Below, piece by piece: positions 8,127 through 16,099 of a DNA stretch of 64,000 bases. The DNA lies in contig CASFBL010000002.1 in assembly GCA_949292775.1 (NCBI GenBank), forward strand, positions 1-64,000, written 5' to 3'. The notes under the pieces are model-generated. The model did no database searches. It was given only the letters and a program-made list of their open reading frames with translations, and was not told the DNA's origin. Numbering within the stretch: position 1 is the first letter of the stretch; every line of letters begins with the position of its first letter. The stretch is from an uncultured Eubacteriales bacterium (lineage in GTDB: Bacteria; Bacillota; Clostridia; Oscillospirales; Acutalibacteraceae). The position numbers were made by a program, and so were the translations under genes.

Positions 8127-8816
8127 TTGATTTATATAACGGGCGACACCCACGGTGAGGTCGATCGGCTCTCTCCGTCGAAACTTAAAGCACTCAAAGC
8201 AGGCGATACGCTTATCATCTGCGGCGATTTCGGCTTTTTGTGGGACGACAGCAAAAAAGAGCAAAAGATCATCAAGCAGCTGGGCAAGCGCAAATACAAC
8301 ATCTGCTTTTTAGACGGTACGCACGAAAATTTTTCACTGCTCAACAATTATGAGGTCAGCGAATGGAATGGTGGCAAGGTACATAAAATATACGGCAACC
8401 TTTACCACCTTTTGCGCGGTCAGGTGTTCCATATTGACGGTCTTACGGTGTTTACCATGGGCGGCGGCGAAAGCCCCGACATCGATATCCGTACCGAGGG
8501 CGACAATTGGTCGCGCGATGAAATTCCGACGCGTGAGGAGCTTTTGGAGGGCGCCCATGCGCTGGAAAAAGAGGATTATCATGTGGACATCGTTGTGACC
8601 CACGAACCGCCGATGCGCATCAAAGGCTTTTTGCAGCTCAAGGATTATGATTCCCTGCGTGTCACCGCGTTAAACGCTTATTTTGAAGAACTGTCGGATT
8701 CGTGCACCTTTAAAAAGTGGTATTTCGGTAGCATGCATATGGATAAATATATTTCCGGCACACACATTGCAGTGTTCAAAAACATCATCAATGCGCAAAC
8801 CGGGGAAAAGGTGTAA
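8127..8816 (+). CDS. Calcineurin-like metallophosphoesterase
   Basis: 229 residues. It begins with the metal-binding G-D-T-H-G (residues 6-10), followed by GDFG near 33, a DGTHENF motif replacing the usual GNHD, and later the VVTHEPP and FGSMHMDK histidine motifs. These fit the calcineurin-type phosphoesterase fold with a two-metal centre. The GTHEN variant is common in small clostridial members of unknown substrate. The TTG start at 8127 begins immediately before the first beta strand and follows GAGGATG. The DHHW gene follows within 45 bases, suggesting an operon. Confidence 0.82.
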   Translation: MIYITGDTHGEVDRLSPSKLKALKAGDTLIICGDFGFLWDDSKKEQKIIKQLGKRKYNICFLDGTHENFSLLNNYEVSEWNGGKVHKIYGNLYHLLRGQVFHIDGLTVFTMGGGESPDIDIRTEGDNWSRDEIPTREELLEGAHALEKEDYHVDIVVTHEPPMRIKGFLQLKDYDSLRVTALNAYFEELSDSCTFKKWYFGSMHMDKYISGTHIAVFKNIINAQTGEKV

Positions 8817-8859
8817 GCAAATCTTTTTCCTGTTTAGGATAAATAAGGAACCGTTCGTT

Positions 8860-9978
8860 ATGGAAATGACCAAGAACAAAAAAATCGTTGGCACAATTGA
8901 ATTGATTGCCGCCGCCGTGGTTTTAATCGCGGCGGTGGTTTTCGCGCCTGCCTATCAAAAGGCGATGGAAGCGCCAACAACAGAACCGCCGGTGTCAGAG
9001 ACCAATACTGCGGCGCAGTCAGAGGCACAGACACAAACCACTGCCGTCACCGAAGCGACAACTGCGCCTCCGGAAGTCGGGGAGTACTCCATCAAAAATT
9101 ACATTGTCGTGACCAGCGATTCGGCAATGGAAATGTATTCCATTGCGAAAAAGAGTCTGAACAATTATGCGCAGACGGTCAACACCCTGGCAAAAAAAGT
9201 GCCTGAAACCAAAGTGTATGTCATGCTTGCGCCGACACGCATTGCGTTTTATGGGCCAGAGGAATACCGCACGGGCTCGCACTACCAGCCGGACGGCATA
9301 GAGGTCGCCTATAACGCTATGGATTCTTCTGTGACCTGCATCGACGCATATACCAACTTGTCACGGCACACAGATGATTACATTTATTTCCGCACAGACC
9401 ACCATTGGACGGCACGCGGCGCATATTACGCTTATGAAGCGTTCTGCCAAACGGCCGGGCTTACCTGTAAGCCGTTGTCTGCGCATCAGACCGACCGGCT
9501 TGACGGCTTCGTCGGCAGCATGTACCGCTATACGCAAAGCGAAAGTCTTAAAAAGAATCCGGATTATGTTGAGGTGTTCTACCCTACGGTCGAAGCGAGC
9601 GGGCAATATTTTTCCGACCAAACCATGAGCGACGGTAAAAACTTAAAAATTATTTCCACCAACATTACAAGCGAGTCGGCAAAATACATGGCGTTCATTC
9701 AGGGCGATAAACCGCTGATTAAAATGACGACCAATGTCGGCAACGGTCAGAAGATTTTGCTGATTAAAGAATCCTACGGCAACGCGTTTGCCCCGTTCCT
9801 GTTGGAAAATTACAGTGAGGTCTATGTGTTAGACCCGCGGCAGGAAAGCATTCAGAATATGAATTTGGCACAGTTCCTCAAAGATAACGGGATTCAAAAT
9901 GTGCTGTTTTTGAATTATTTGATGGCGCCGTCCAATTCAAAATATATGGATAGCTTAAACGCTATGATTAACCGGTAA
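8860..9978 (+). CDS. DHHW-motif SGNH/AlgX-like protein, membrane-anchored
   Basis: 372 residues. It has an N-terminal signal anchor (GTIELIAAAVVLIAAVVFA), then a Thr/Glu/Ala-rich linker, then an AlgX/DltD-like SGNH hydrolase domain. The name-giving motif occurs in FRTDHHWTARGAYYAY; a late KESYGNAF segment supplies the catalytic Ser region. Relatives act outside the cell in O-acetylation of polysaccharides, normally beside an MBOAT acyltransferase, which is absent here. The frame is open further upstream, but the ATG at 8860 follows AAGGA and starts the anchor. It is probably co-transcribed with the phosphoesterase. Confidence 0.82.
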   Translation: MEMTKNKKIVGTIELIAAAVVLIAAVVFAPAYQKAMEAPTTEPPVSETNTAAQSEAQTQTTAVTEATTAPPEVGEYSIKNYIVVTSDSAMEMYSIAKKSLNNYAQTVNTLAKKVPETKVYVMLAPTRIAFYGPEEYRTGSHYQPDGIEVAYNAMDSSVTCIDAYTNLSRHTDDYIYFRTDHHWTARGAYYAYEAFCQTAGLTCKPLSAHQTDRLDGFVGSMYRYTQSESLKKNPDYVEVFYPTVEASGQYFSDQTMSDGKNLKIISTNITSESAKYMAFIQGDKPLIKMTTNVGNGQKILLIKESYGNAFAPFLLENYSEVYVLDPRQESIQNMNLAQFLKDNGIQNVLFLNYLMAPSNSKYMDSLNAMINR

Positions 9979-9995
9979 AGCATAAAGAAAAAGAG

Positions 9996-10033
9996 CCGGC
10001 GGTGTGCAGAGAATGCACGCCGCCGGAATTTTT
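9996..10033 (+). terminator. Intrinsic terminator after the DHHW gene
   Basis: A 12-bp GC-rich stem (9996-10007 with 10015-10026, one G-T pair) is followed by AATTTTT. Confidence 0.85.
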
Positions 10034-10100
10034 GCCGCCGCGGCGGTTTGGCAGTTTGTATAAAATATGATTTTCTTTTTGTGTAAGTTGTAAAACGGCC

Positions 10101-10155
10101 GCAACATTTTGTGCCGAAAATTTGAATTTTGAGAAAAATATCTATATCTTGTGTT
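10101..10155 (+). promoter_or_regulatory. Weak NrdR-box-like pair upstream of nrdD
   Basis: Two degenerate half-matches ending in TTGTG (about 10101-10114 and 10142-10155) lie 40 bp apart, a spacing close to the 41 bp seen at nrdG2. Similarity to the NrdR palindrome is poor on the left halves, so this is only a candidate. Confidence 0.3.
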
Positions 10156-10162
10156 TTGCCTA

Positions 10163-10191
10163 TTGCAAAACAAAGAAGGATGTAGTAGAAT
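10163..10191 (+). promoter_or_regulatory. Putative promoter of nrdD-nrdG
   Basis: TTGCAA (10163-10168), 17-bp spacer, TAGAAT (10186-10191). A small hairpin GGGTA/TACCC follows in the leader before the AAAGGGAAG site. Confidence 0.55.
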
Positions 10192-10234
10192 AGGCGGGTA
10201 GTGAAAATTACCCGAAGATGGAAAGGGAAGAATT

Positions 10235-12418
10235 ATGAAGATCATTAAACGAAACGGTGCCGAGGAAGTTTTTGACCGGCAGAAAATCAAAAACGCCATT
10301 GAAAAGGCGAATAACGAGACAGACGGCAAGCCGGAACTGACCGAACGGCAGATTGATTATATTTCTTATGTTATTGAAGATTACTGCAATGAAATGGGCC
10401 GCGCGCTTTCCGTCGAGGAGATTCAGGAGCTGGTCGAGACCCATATCATTCTTCAAAACGCGCCCGAAACAGCCAAGCGGTACATCCGTTATCGTTTTAC
10501 GCGCAACTTGGCGCGTGCCGCCAACACGACGGACAACCAAATCTTATCGCTGATTGAATGCAATAATGAAGAGGTCAAACAGGAAAATTCCAATAAAAAC
10601 CCGACTGTCAACTCTGTTCAGCGTGACTACATGGCAGGCGAGGTGAGCAAAGATCTCACCAAGCGCATTTTGCTTCCCGAAGACATTGTCAAAGCGCACG
10701 AAGAGGGCATCATCCACTTTCACGATGCCGACTATTTCGCCCAGCATATGCATAACTGTGACCTTGTGAATTTGGAGGATATGCTCCAAAACGGTACGGT
10801 TATTTCTGAAACAATGATTGAAAAACCGCATTCGTTCTCGACTGCCTGCAACATTGCAACCCAGATTATCGCGCAGGTCGCCTCCAACCAGTACGGCGGC
10901 CAATCCATCTCGCTTGCGCACTTGGCGCCGTTTGTGCAGATTTCGCGTGAGAAAATCCAAAGACAGGTGCGCGAAGAAATGGCGGAAGTCGGTATGGAGA
11001 TTTCCGAAGAACAGCTTTCCACTCTCGTGGAAAAACGCGTGCGCGAAGAGATTAAGCGCGGCGTGCAGACCATTCAGTATCAGGTCGTAACGCTTTTGAC
11101 CACCAACGGGCAAGCTCCGTTTGTTACCGTGTTTATGTACCTCAACGAAGCGAAGAACGAGCAGGAGAAAAAAGACCTTGCCATCATTATTGAAGAGGTG
11201 CTTCGTCAGCGCATCATCGGCACGAAAAATGAGGTGGGCGTTTGGGTTACCCCCGCGTTCCCGAAGCTTATCTATGTTTTGGAAGAAGATAATATTCACG
11301 AGGACTCGGAATATTGGTATTTGACCAAGCTTGCCGCGAAATGCACGGCAAAGCGCATGGTGCCCGACTACATTTCCGAAAAAGTGATGCTGAAACTCAA
11401 AATCGACGAAAACGGCAACGGTAACTGCTATACCTGCATGGGCTGCCGCAGCTTTTTGACGCCTTATGTCGATGAAAACGGCAAACCGAAATATTACGGC
11501 AGGTTCAACCAGGGTGTTGTTACGATTAACTTGGTAGATGTTGCCTGCACCGCCTGCCAAAACGGCAAAAACGAAGACCGTTTCTGGGAGATTTTGGATG
11601 AGCGGCTGGAGCTTTGCCACCGTGCGCTGCAGTGCCGCCACGAACGGCTCGAGGGCACGCGCTCTGACGCGGCGCCGATTTTGTGGCAATACGGCGCGCT
11701 CGCCCGCCTGAAGAAAGGCGAAACGATTGACAAACTGCTGCACGGCGGTTATTCCACCATTTCTCTCGGTTACGCAGGCCTTTGGGAATGCGTCTATGAA
11801 GTCACCGGCAAGAAGCTGACCGACCCCGAGGGCGAGGCGTTTGGGCTTCGTGTGATGCAGGCGCTCAACGACGCGTGCATGAAGTGGAGAAACGCGGAAA
11901 ATATTCATTATTCACTTTACGGCACACCGCTGGAATCCACCACCTATAAATTTGCAAAATGCCTGCAAAAACGGTTTGGCATCATCCCCGGTGTTACTGA
12001 CCGCAACTATATTACAAACTCTTATCATATCCATGTGACCGAGGAAATTGATGCATTCAGCAAGCTGGCGCTGGAATCCAAATTCCAGGAGCTTTCTCCG
12101 GGCGGGGCTATTTCTTATGTAGAAGTGCCGAATATGCAGAACAATATCCCGGCGGTGTTGGAAGTGATGAAGTTTATTTATGACAACATCATGTATGCCG
12201 AGCTCAACACCAAGAGCGACTATTGTCAGGTGTGCGGCTATGACGGTGAAATCCAAATTGTCAAAGAAGACGGCAAGCTTGTCTGGCGCTGCCCGAACTG
12301 CGGCAATGAGGATCAGTCCAAAATGAATGTTGCCCGCCGCACCTGTGGCTATATCGGCTCCCAGTTCTGGAATCAGGGCCGTACGCAGGAAATCAAAGAA
12401 AGAGTGCTGCACCTGTAA
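10235..12418 (+). CDS. nrdD: Anaerobic ribonucleoside-triphosphate reductase (class III)
   Basis: 727 residues. An ATP-cone allosteric domain forms roughly the first 95 residues. The barrel follows, with CNIATQI near residue 205 and the CMGCRSFL motif. The C-terminal zinc site is CQVCG and CPNCG, and the glycyl radical motif RRTCGYIG lies at 701-708, with Gly705 the radical carrier. It reduces ribonucleoside triphosphates to deoxy forms without oxygen; this architecture is the formate-dependent type in characterised relatives. Activation requires the adjacent NrdG, whose ATG overlaps this stop. Confidence 0.95.
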   Translation: MKIIKRNGAEEVFDRQKIKNAIEKANNETDGKPELTERQIDYISYVIEDYCNEMGRALSVEEIQELVETHIILQNAPETAKRYIRYRFTRNLARAANTTDNQILSLIECNNEEVKQENSNKNPTVNSVQRDYMAGEVSKDLTKRILLPEDIVKAHEEGIIHFHDADYFAQHMHNCDLVNLEDMLQNGTVISETMIEKPHSFSTACNIATQIIAQVASNQYGGQSISLAHLAPFVQISREKIQRQVREEMAEVGMEISEEQLSTLVEKRVREEIKRGVQTIQYQVVTLLTTNGQAPFVTVFMYLNEAKNEQEKKDLAIIIEEVLRQRIIGTKNEVGVWVTPAFPKLIYVLEEDNIHEDSEYWYLTKLAAKCTAKRMVPDYISEKVMLKLKIDENGNGNCYTCMGCRSFLTPYVDENGKPKYYGRFNQGVVTINLVDVACTACQNGKNEDRFWEILDERLELCHRALQCRHERLEGTRSDAAPILWQYGALARLKKGETIDKLLHGGYSTISLGYAGLWECVYEVTGKKLTDPEGEAFGLRVMQALNDACMKWRNAENIHYSLYGTPLESTTYKFAKCLQKRFGIIPGVTDRNYITNSYHIHVTEEIDAFSKLALESKFQELSPGGAISYVEVPNMQNNIPAVLEVMKFIYDNIMYAELNTKSDYCQVCGYDGEIQIVKEDGKLVWRCPNCGNEDQSKMNVARRTCGYIGSQFWNQGRTQEIKERVLHL

Positions 12419-12948
12419 TGCGATACGGAGCAATTAAAAAACGGGATATTGCCAATGGACCGGGCGTTCGTGTTGTGCTGTTCGTTTCGGGCTGCACGCA
12501 CCACTGCAAAGGCTGTTTTCAGCCGCAAACATGGGATTTTAATTACGGCGAGGAATATACTGCCGAAACAGAGCAGGAACTCATAGACGCGCTTGTGCCG
12601 GATTTTATAGACGGACTGACGCTTTTGGGCGGCGAGCCGTTTGAGCCGGAAAACCAAAAGGAGCTTATAACCCTTTTGCGCCGACTTCGAAAGGAACTGC
12701 CGCAAAAAACCGTTTGGGCGTTTTCGGGCTATACCTTTGAAGAATTGACCGGCAAAACGGAAAGCCGCGCGCGCTGCGAAGTGACTGATGAAATGCTGTC
12801 GCTTGTGGATGTGCTTGTTGACGGGGAATTCCAGCTCGACAAGCGCAACATCTCATTACAGTTTCGAGGCAGTGAAAACCAACGCCTGATTGATTTGCCA
12901 CAGACCTTTCAAAACGGCGAGATCATCTGGTGGCAGGATAAAACCTGA
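12418..12948 (+). CDS. nrdG: Class III RNR activating radical SAM protein
   Basis: 176 residues, the size typical of NrdG. The radical SAM cysteine motif is in GCTHHCKGCF near residues 24-33, preceded by NGPGVRVVLFVSGC and followed by LLGGEPF, which helps bind S-adenosylmethionine. It generates the glycyl radical on NrdD. It overlaps the nrdD stop by one base, so stoichiometric coupled translation is likely. Confidence 0.95.
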   Translation: MRYGAIKKRDIANGPGVRVVLFVSGCTHHCKGCFQPQTWDFNYGEEYTAETEQELIDALVPDFIDGLTLLGGEPFEPENQKELITLLRRLRKELPQKTVWAFSGYTFEELTGKTESRARCEVTDEMLSLVDVLVDGEFQLDKRNISLQFRGSENQRLIDLPQTFQNGEIIWWQDKT

Positions 12949-12952
12949 AAAA

Positions 12953-12990
12953 GAAACCCGGATTGCGAATTGCAATCCGGGTTTCTTTGT
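12953..12990. terminator. Bidirectional terminator, nrdG / citrate synthase
   Basis: A 13-bp perfect stem (12954-12966 with 12972-12984), with A-rich left and T-rich right flanks, lies between convergent genes. Confidence 0.88.
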
Positions 12991-13004
12991 ATGAATTTTA
13001 AGGT

Positions 13005-14366
13005 TCAGCGTTCTTCCAGGGGGTGGTAGGACTGTTCTTCTGAAACGCTCATATAAGCGGGACGAATGATTTTGTCCACATTGGTCAGTTCTTCAAGCAT
13101 ATGCGCGCTCCAGCCGACGATTCGCGCCATGGCGAAAATCGGTGTGTAAAGCTCGAGCGGAATATCCAGCATGCTGTATACAAAACCGCTGTAAAAGTCC
13201 ACATTGGGGCTTACGCCCTTGTAGATGCGGCGGCGTTCGGAGATGACTTGCGGGGCGAGACGGTCGATCATGCTGTAAAGCGCAAAGTCTTCTTCGCGGC
13301 CTTTGTCAAGCGCCAGTTTTTTCACAAAGCCCTTAAACACTTCCGCACGCGGGTCGGAAATGGAGTAGACCGCGTGGCCCATACCGTAAATCAATCCCTT
13401 GCGGTCAAAGGCTTCGCGGTTCAGCAGCTTTTCAAGATAGGTGCGCACTTCGTCCTCGTCGTGTTTGTCGCGGACATGCTTTTTCAAATCGTTCATCATT
13501 TCCACGACCTTGATGTTGGCTCCGCCGTGCTTCGGGCCTTTCAGCGAGCAGAGCGCTGCTGCCATAACAGAGAAGGTGTCGGAGCCTGAGGAGGCTACAA
13601 CATGGGTGGTAAACGAGGAGTTGTTGCCGCCGCCGTGCTCCATATGCAGAATCAGCGCAATGTCCAGCACCTGTGCTTCAAGCGGGGAATATTTCATGTC
13701 CGGGCGCAGAAGCCGCAGAATGTTTTCTGCCGTAGAAAGCTTGGGGTCGGGACGGTGTATGTATAAACTGTCGTTGCAGACATAGTGATTGTATGCCTGA
13801 TAGCCGTAAACTGCCAGCATCGGAAACCGGCTGATGAGCGAAAGACAGTGGCGCAGCACATTGTCGGGCGTCATTTCACTGGGGTTACTGTCATAAGCCG
13901 AAAGGGTTAAAACGCTGCGGGTTAAGGAATTCATAATGTCCTTGCTCGGCGCCTTCATAACCACATCGCGCACAAAATTGGTCGGTAGGCAGCGCAGAGC
14001 AGCAATAGTGTCGCTGTATTCTTTCAGTTCTGCCTTATTGGGCAGCTTGCCGAACAGCAGCAAATAGGCCGCTTCCTCAAATCCAAACCGGTTTTCACGA
14101 ATGCAGCCGCCAACAAGCTCTGTCACATCAATGCCGCGGTAGGTTAAAACGCCGGGGCAGGGTTCCTTGCCGTGCTCGGTGATCTCATAAGATTTAATAT
14201 CGGAAATCGTTGTAAGCCCTGCCAAAACGCCGGTACCGTTTTTGTCGCGCAGTCCGCGCTTGACGGAATACCGCTCAAAAAGTTCCGGGTCAATTTTACT
14301 GCAGGAAATATTTTCACGGCTTTTTGCCTGGACATATTCCAAAATATCCGATTTGCTCTTTTTCAT
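13005..14366 (-). CDS. Citrate synthase
   Basis: 453 residues. The two active-site histidine segments are MEHGGGNNSSFTTHV and GPKHGGAN, and the catalytic aspartate lies in NVDFYSG. It condenses oxaloacetate and acetyl-CoA to citrate, probably feeding glutamate synthesis in an anaerobe. The N-terminal region (LRDKNGTGVLAGLT, then YRGIDVTEL) is the long form common in Clostridia. The ATG follows AAAGGAGCGAG. The promoter region holds a perfect palindrome that could be the operator of the divergent MarR gene. A 2-methylcitrate synthase cannot be excluded, but no propionate genes are nearby. Confidence 0.9.
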   Translation of the reverse strand: MKKSKSDILEYVQAKSRENISCSKIDPELFERYSVKRGLRDKNGTGVLAGLTTISDIKSYEITEHGKEPCPGVLTYRGIDVTELVGGCIRENRFGFEEAAYLLLFGKLPNKAELKEYSDTIAALRCLPTNFVRDVVMKAPSKDIMNSLTRSVLTLSAYDSNPSEMTPDNVLRHCLSLISRFPMLAVYGYQAYNHYVCNDSLYIHRPDPKLSTAENILRLLRPDMKYSPLEAQVLDIALILHMEHGGGNNSSFTTHVVASSGSDTFSVMAAALCSLKGPKHGGANIKVVEMMNDLKKHVRDKHDEDEVRTYLEKLLNREAFDRKGLIYGMGHAVYSISDPRAEVFKGFVKKLALDKGREEDFALYSMIDRLAPQVISERRRIYKGVSPNVDFYSGFVYSMLDIPLELYTPIFAMARIVGWSAHMLEELTNVDKIIRPAYMSVSEEQSYHPLEER

Positions 14367-14395
14367 ACTCTCTCTCGCTCCTTTTCTATGTGTAT

Positions 14396-14521
14396 TTCGT
14401 TAAAACGAACAAGTATACACTTAATATACCCGATTATTTGTATCGATGTCAACGGATAAATTGTAAACAAAATATTAACTATCGTATTCTTATTGACAAA
14501 ATTTTTGCTTCGTTGTATATT
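14396..14521. promoter_or_regulatory. Divergent promoters and palindromic operator, citrate synthase / marR
   Basis: Rightward promoter for marR: TTGACA (14493-14498), 17 bp, TATATT (14516-14521). Leftward promoter for citrate synthase: TTGACA (minus strand of 14447-14452), 18 bp, TATATT (14423-14428). A perfect palindrome TTCGTT-AA-AACGAA (14396-14409) sits just downstream of the leftward -10, and a TTCGTT half-site (14509-14514) abuts the marR -10, as expected for a repressor acting on both genes. Confidence 0.6.
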
Positions 14522-14562
14522 GAAACTAACAAGATACTTGAAGAACAGGTGGCGTTTGGTAC

Positions 14563-14997
14563 ATGGAATCTTCCACGAACAAAGAAGTTGCCGACATGCT
14601 CACAGAGCTGATTTTTCGGTTTTCCGGCGCGATACACAGAAGCACGACACGCCTCTCCGGCCCGAAAATCCAGTCTCATGCGTTTCATATTCTGTATTTA
14701 TTGGAACGCGCACAGGAAAAACGGCTGTCCATGAGCTTTTTGCTCACAGAGCTGAAAATGACAAAACAGCAGCTTTCCAAAATTATCAATGAACTTGAGG
14801 AATTTGGCTTTATTGAACGCATGCGCACGGACCGTGACCGCCGCAATGTGTTTATTCGGCTGACCGATAGAGGAAGCGCTTATTTCCAAGACAGCGCCAA
14901 GGCGGTTGCTGACCACATAGAGCAAAAACTCGAGAAAAAAGACCCCAGCCGCACCGAAACCATTCGTGCGCTGCTGTTGCAGTTATTCACATTTTAA
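14563..14997 (+). CDS. MarR family transcriptional regulator
   Basis: 144 residues, typical MarR length. The winged helix-turn-helix spans about residues 45-105, with MTKQQLSKIINELEEFG as the recognition helix region and the wing in RMRTDRDRRNVFIRLTDRG. MarR proteins are dimeric repressors released by small ligands or redox signals. It is divergent from citrate synthase across a 196-bp region carrying a matching palindrome, so it may regulate itself and that gene. The ligand is unknown. Confidence 0.87.
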   Translation: MESSTNKEVADMLTELIFRFSGAIHRSTTRLSGPKIQSHAFHILYLLERAQEKRLSMSFLLTELKMTKQQLSKIINELEEFGFIERMRTDRDRRNVFIRLTDRGSAYFQDSAKAVADHIEQKLEKKDPSRTETIRALLLQLFTF

Positions 14998-15045
14998 GCA
15001 TTTATCAAAACAAGTTAAAACAGTTTAACAAGCCGCATGCAGCAG

Positions 15046-15070
15046 AGCCGCTCGTGCGGCTTTGTTTTTT
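15046..15070 (+). terminator. Intrinsic terminator after marR
   Basis: Stem AGCCGC/GCGGCT (15046-15051 with 15056-15061), TCGT loop, followed by a T-rich tract. Confidence 0.7.
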
Positions 15071-15161
15071 TGTGTGTAAGTCTTTTAGTGAGGTCTGCAA
15101 AGCAGAAAAACGGCTTTCCGAAAAACTGTTTTTGGACTTCTCTTGAAGTTTATACAAGATT

Positions 15162-15226
15162 CACAATATATTGTGTCAAAATTCGACACATTACCGATTG
15201 CACACAATTCTTTGTGGTGATATAAT
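15162..15226 (+). promoter_or_regulatory. nrdG2 promoter with two NrdR-like boxes
   Basis: Box 1 is a perfect 14-base palindrome, CACAATATATTGTG (15162-15175). Box 2, CACAATTCTTTGTG (15203-15216), is imperfect. They lie 41 bp apart, about four helical turns. Box 2 sits in the spacer of the promoter TTGCAC (15198-15203), 17 bp, TATAAT (15221-15226). Paired ACA...TGT palindromes at nrd promoters are the known signature of the ATP/dATP-sensing repressor NrdR. Confidence 0.72.
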
Positions 15227-15255
15227 TTTAGCCAGACTGGTTTCGGAGGTGGCGT

Positions 15256-15945
15256 ATGCGAATCGACGGGTTACAGACACTGACGCTTTTGGATTATCCC
15301 GGCAAGGTTGCCTGCACGGTGTTTACCAGCGGCTGTAATATGCGCTGTCCGTTTTGTCATAACGCCTCTTTGGTGTGCGGCGAAGTGCCGCCGTTTATGG
15401 AAAAAGACGAATTTTTTGCATTCCTCAAAAAAAGAGCGGGTGTTCTCGACGGCGTTTGCGTGACGGGCGGCGAGCCGCTTTTGCAGGAAGGGCTGATTCC
15501 GTTTCTGTTAGAGGTAAAGGAGCTTGGCTTTACAACCAAGCTTGACACCAACGGCCTTTTGCATGACCGTCTGCGCGCGGCGGTGGATGCCGGTGCGGTT
15601 GATTATGTGGCAATGGATATTAAAAACAGTAAAACACATTACGCTGAAACCGCCGGTGTTCCGGGGCTTGACCTTGCGCCGATTGAAAAAAGCGTGCATT
15701 TTTTAATGGAAGGCAAAGTGGACTATGAATTCCGTACAACGGTGGTAAAAGAACTCCACACCAAAGCGGATTTTATGGAAATCGGGCAGTGGCTTAAAGG
15801 CGCAAAACGCTATTTCCTGCAAAGCTTTAAAGATTCGGGCGATATTTTAACCCCCGGTCTTTCCGCGCCGGAAAAAGAAGAGCTTTTGGAAGCACGCGAC
15901 CGGCTGCTTGTTGATATTCCGGTTGTGGAATTGCGCGGCGTCTAA
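15256..15945 (+). CDS. Anaerobic RNR activating radical SAM protein, NrdG2 type
   Basis: 229 residues, longer than classical NrdG and of the kind annotated as anaerobic ribonucleoside-triphosphate reductase activating protein. The N-terminus (TLLDYPGKVACTVFTSGC) leads to the radical SAM motif CNMRCPFC. GGEPLL binds SAM. It most likely installs the glycyl radical on the second NrdD immediately downstream. The ATG follows GGAGGTGG. It has its own NrdR-type promoter, and a second one lies between it and nrdD2. Confidence 0.9.
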   Translation: MRIDGLQTLTLLDYPGKVACTVFTSGCNMRCPFCHNASLVCGEVPPFMEKDEFFAFLKKRAGVLDGVCVTGGEPLLQEGLIPFLLEVKELGFTTKLDTNGLLHDRLRAAVDAGAVDYVAMDIKNSKTHYAETAGVPGLDLAPIEKSVHFLMEGKVDYEFRTTVVKELHTKADFMEIGQWLKGAKRYFLQSFKDSGDILTPGLSAPEKEELLEARDRLLVDIPVVELRGV

Positions 15946-16030
15946 CAACATATTGTGTTCATTTTTAAAAAAGAACAATATATGTTGTGCCTTTTTATTG
16001 ACAAGGGTCCAAGCGCTGTGCTATTATAAT
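15945..16030 (+). promoter_or_regulatory. nrdD2 promoter with a second pair of NrdR-like boxes
   Basis: Boxes ACAACATATTGTGT (15945-15958) and ACAATATATGTTGT (15975-15988) lie 30 bp apart centre to centre, about three turns. They sit just upstream of TTGACA (15998-16003) and the overlapping TATTAT/TATAAT -10 region (16022-16030). The first box begins at the nrdG2 stop codon. Confidence 0.7.
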
Positions 16031-16099
16031 ACTATGCCCGCTAAATGAAAATCCAAATCTTGAAAATACAATCAGTACATAAAAGAGGGAGAAACAGTT

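Noticed and set aside
10544-11908. Long open frame antisense to nrdD (454 codons)
   Set aside because: It lies entirely opposite a clear full-length nrdD, has no family resemblance, and arises from codon bias of the sense gene.
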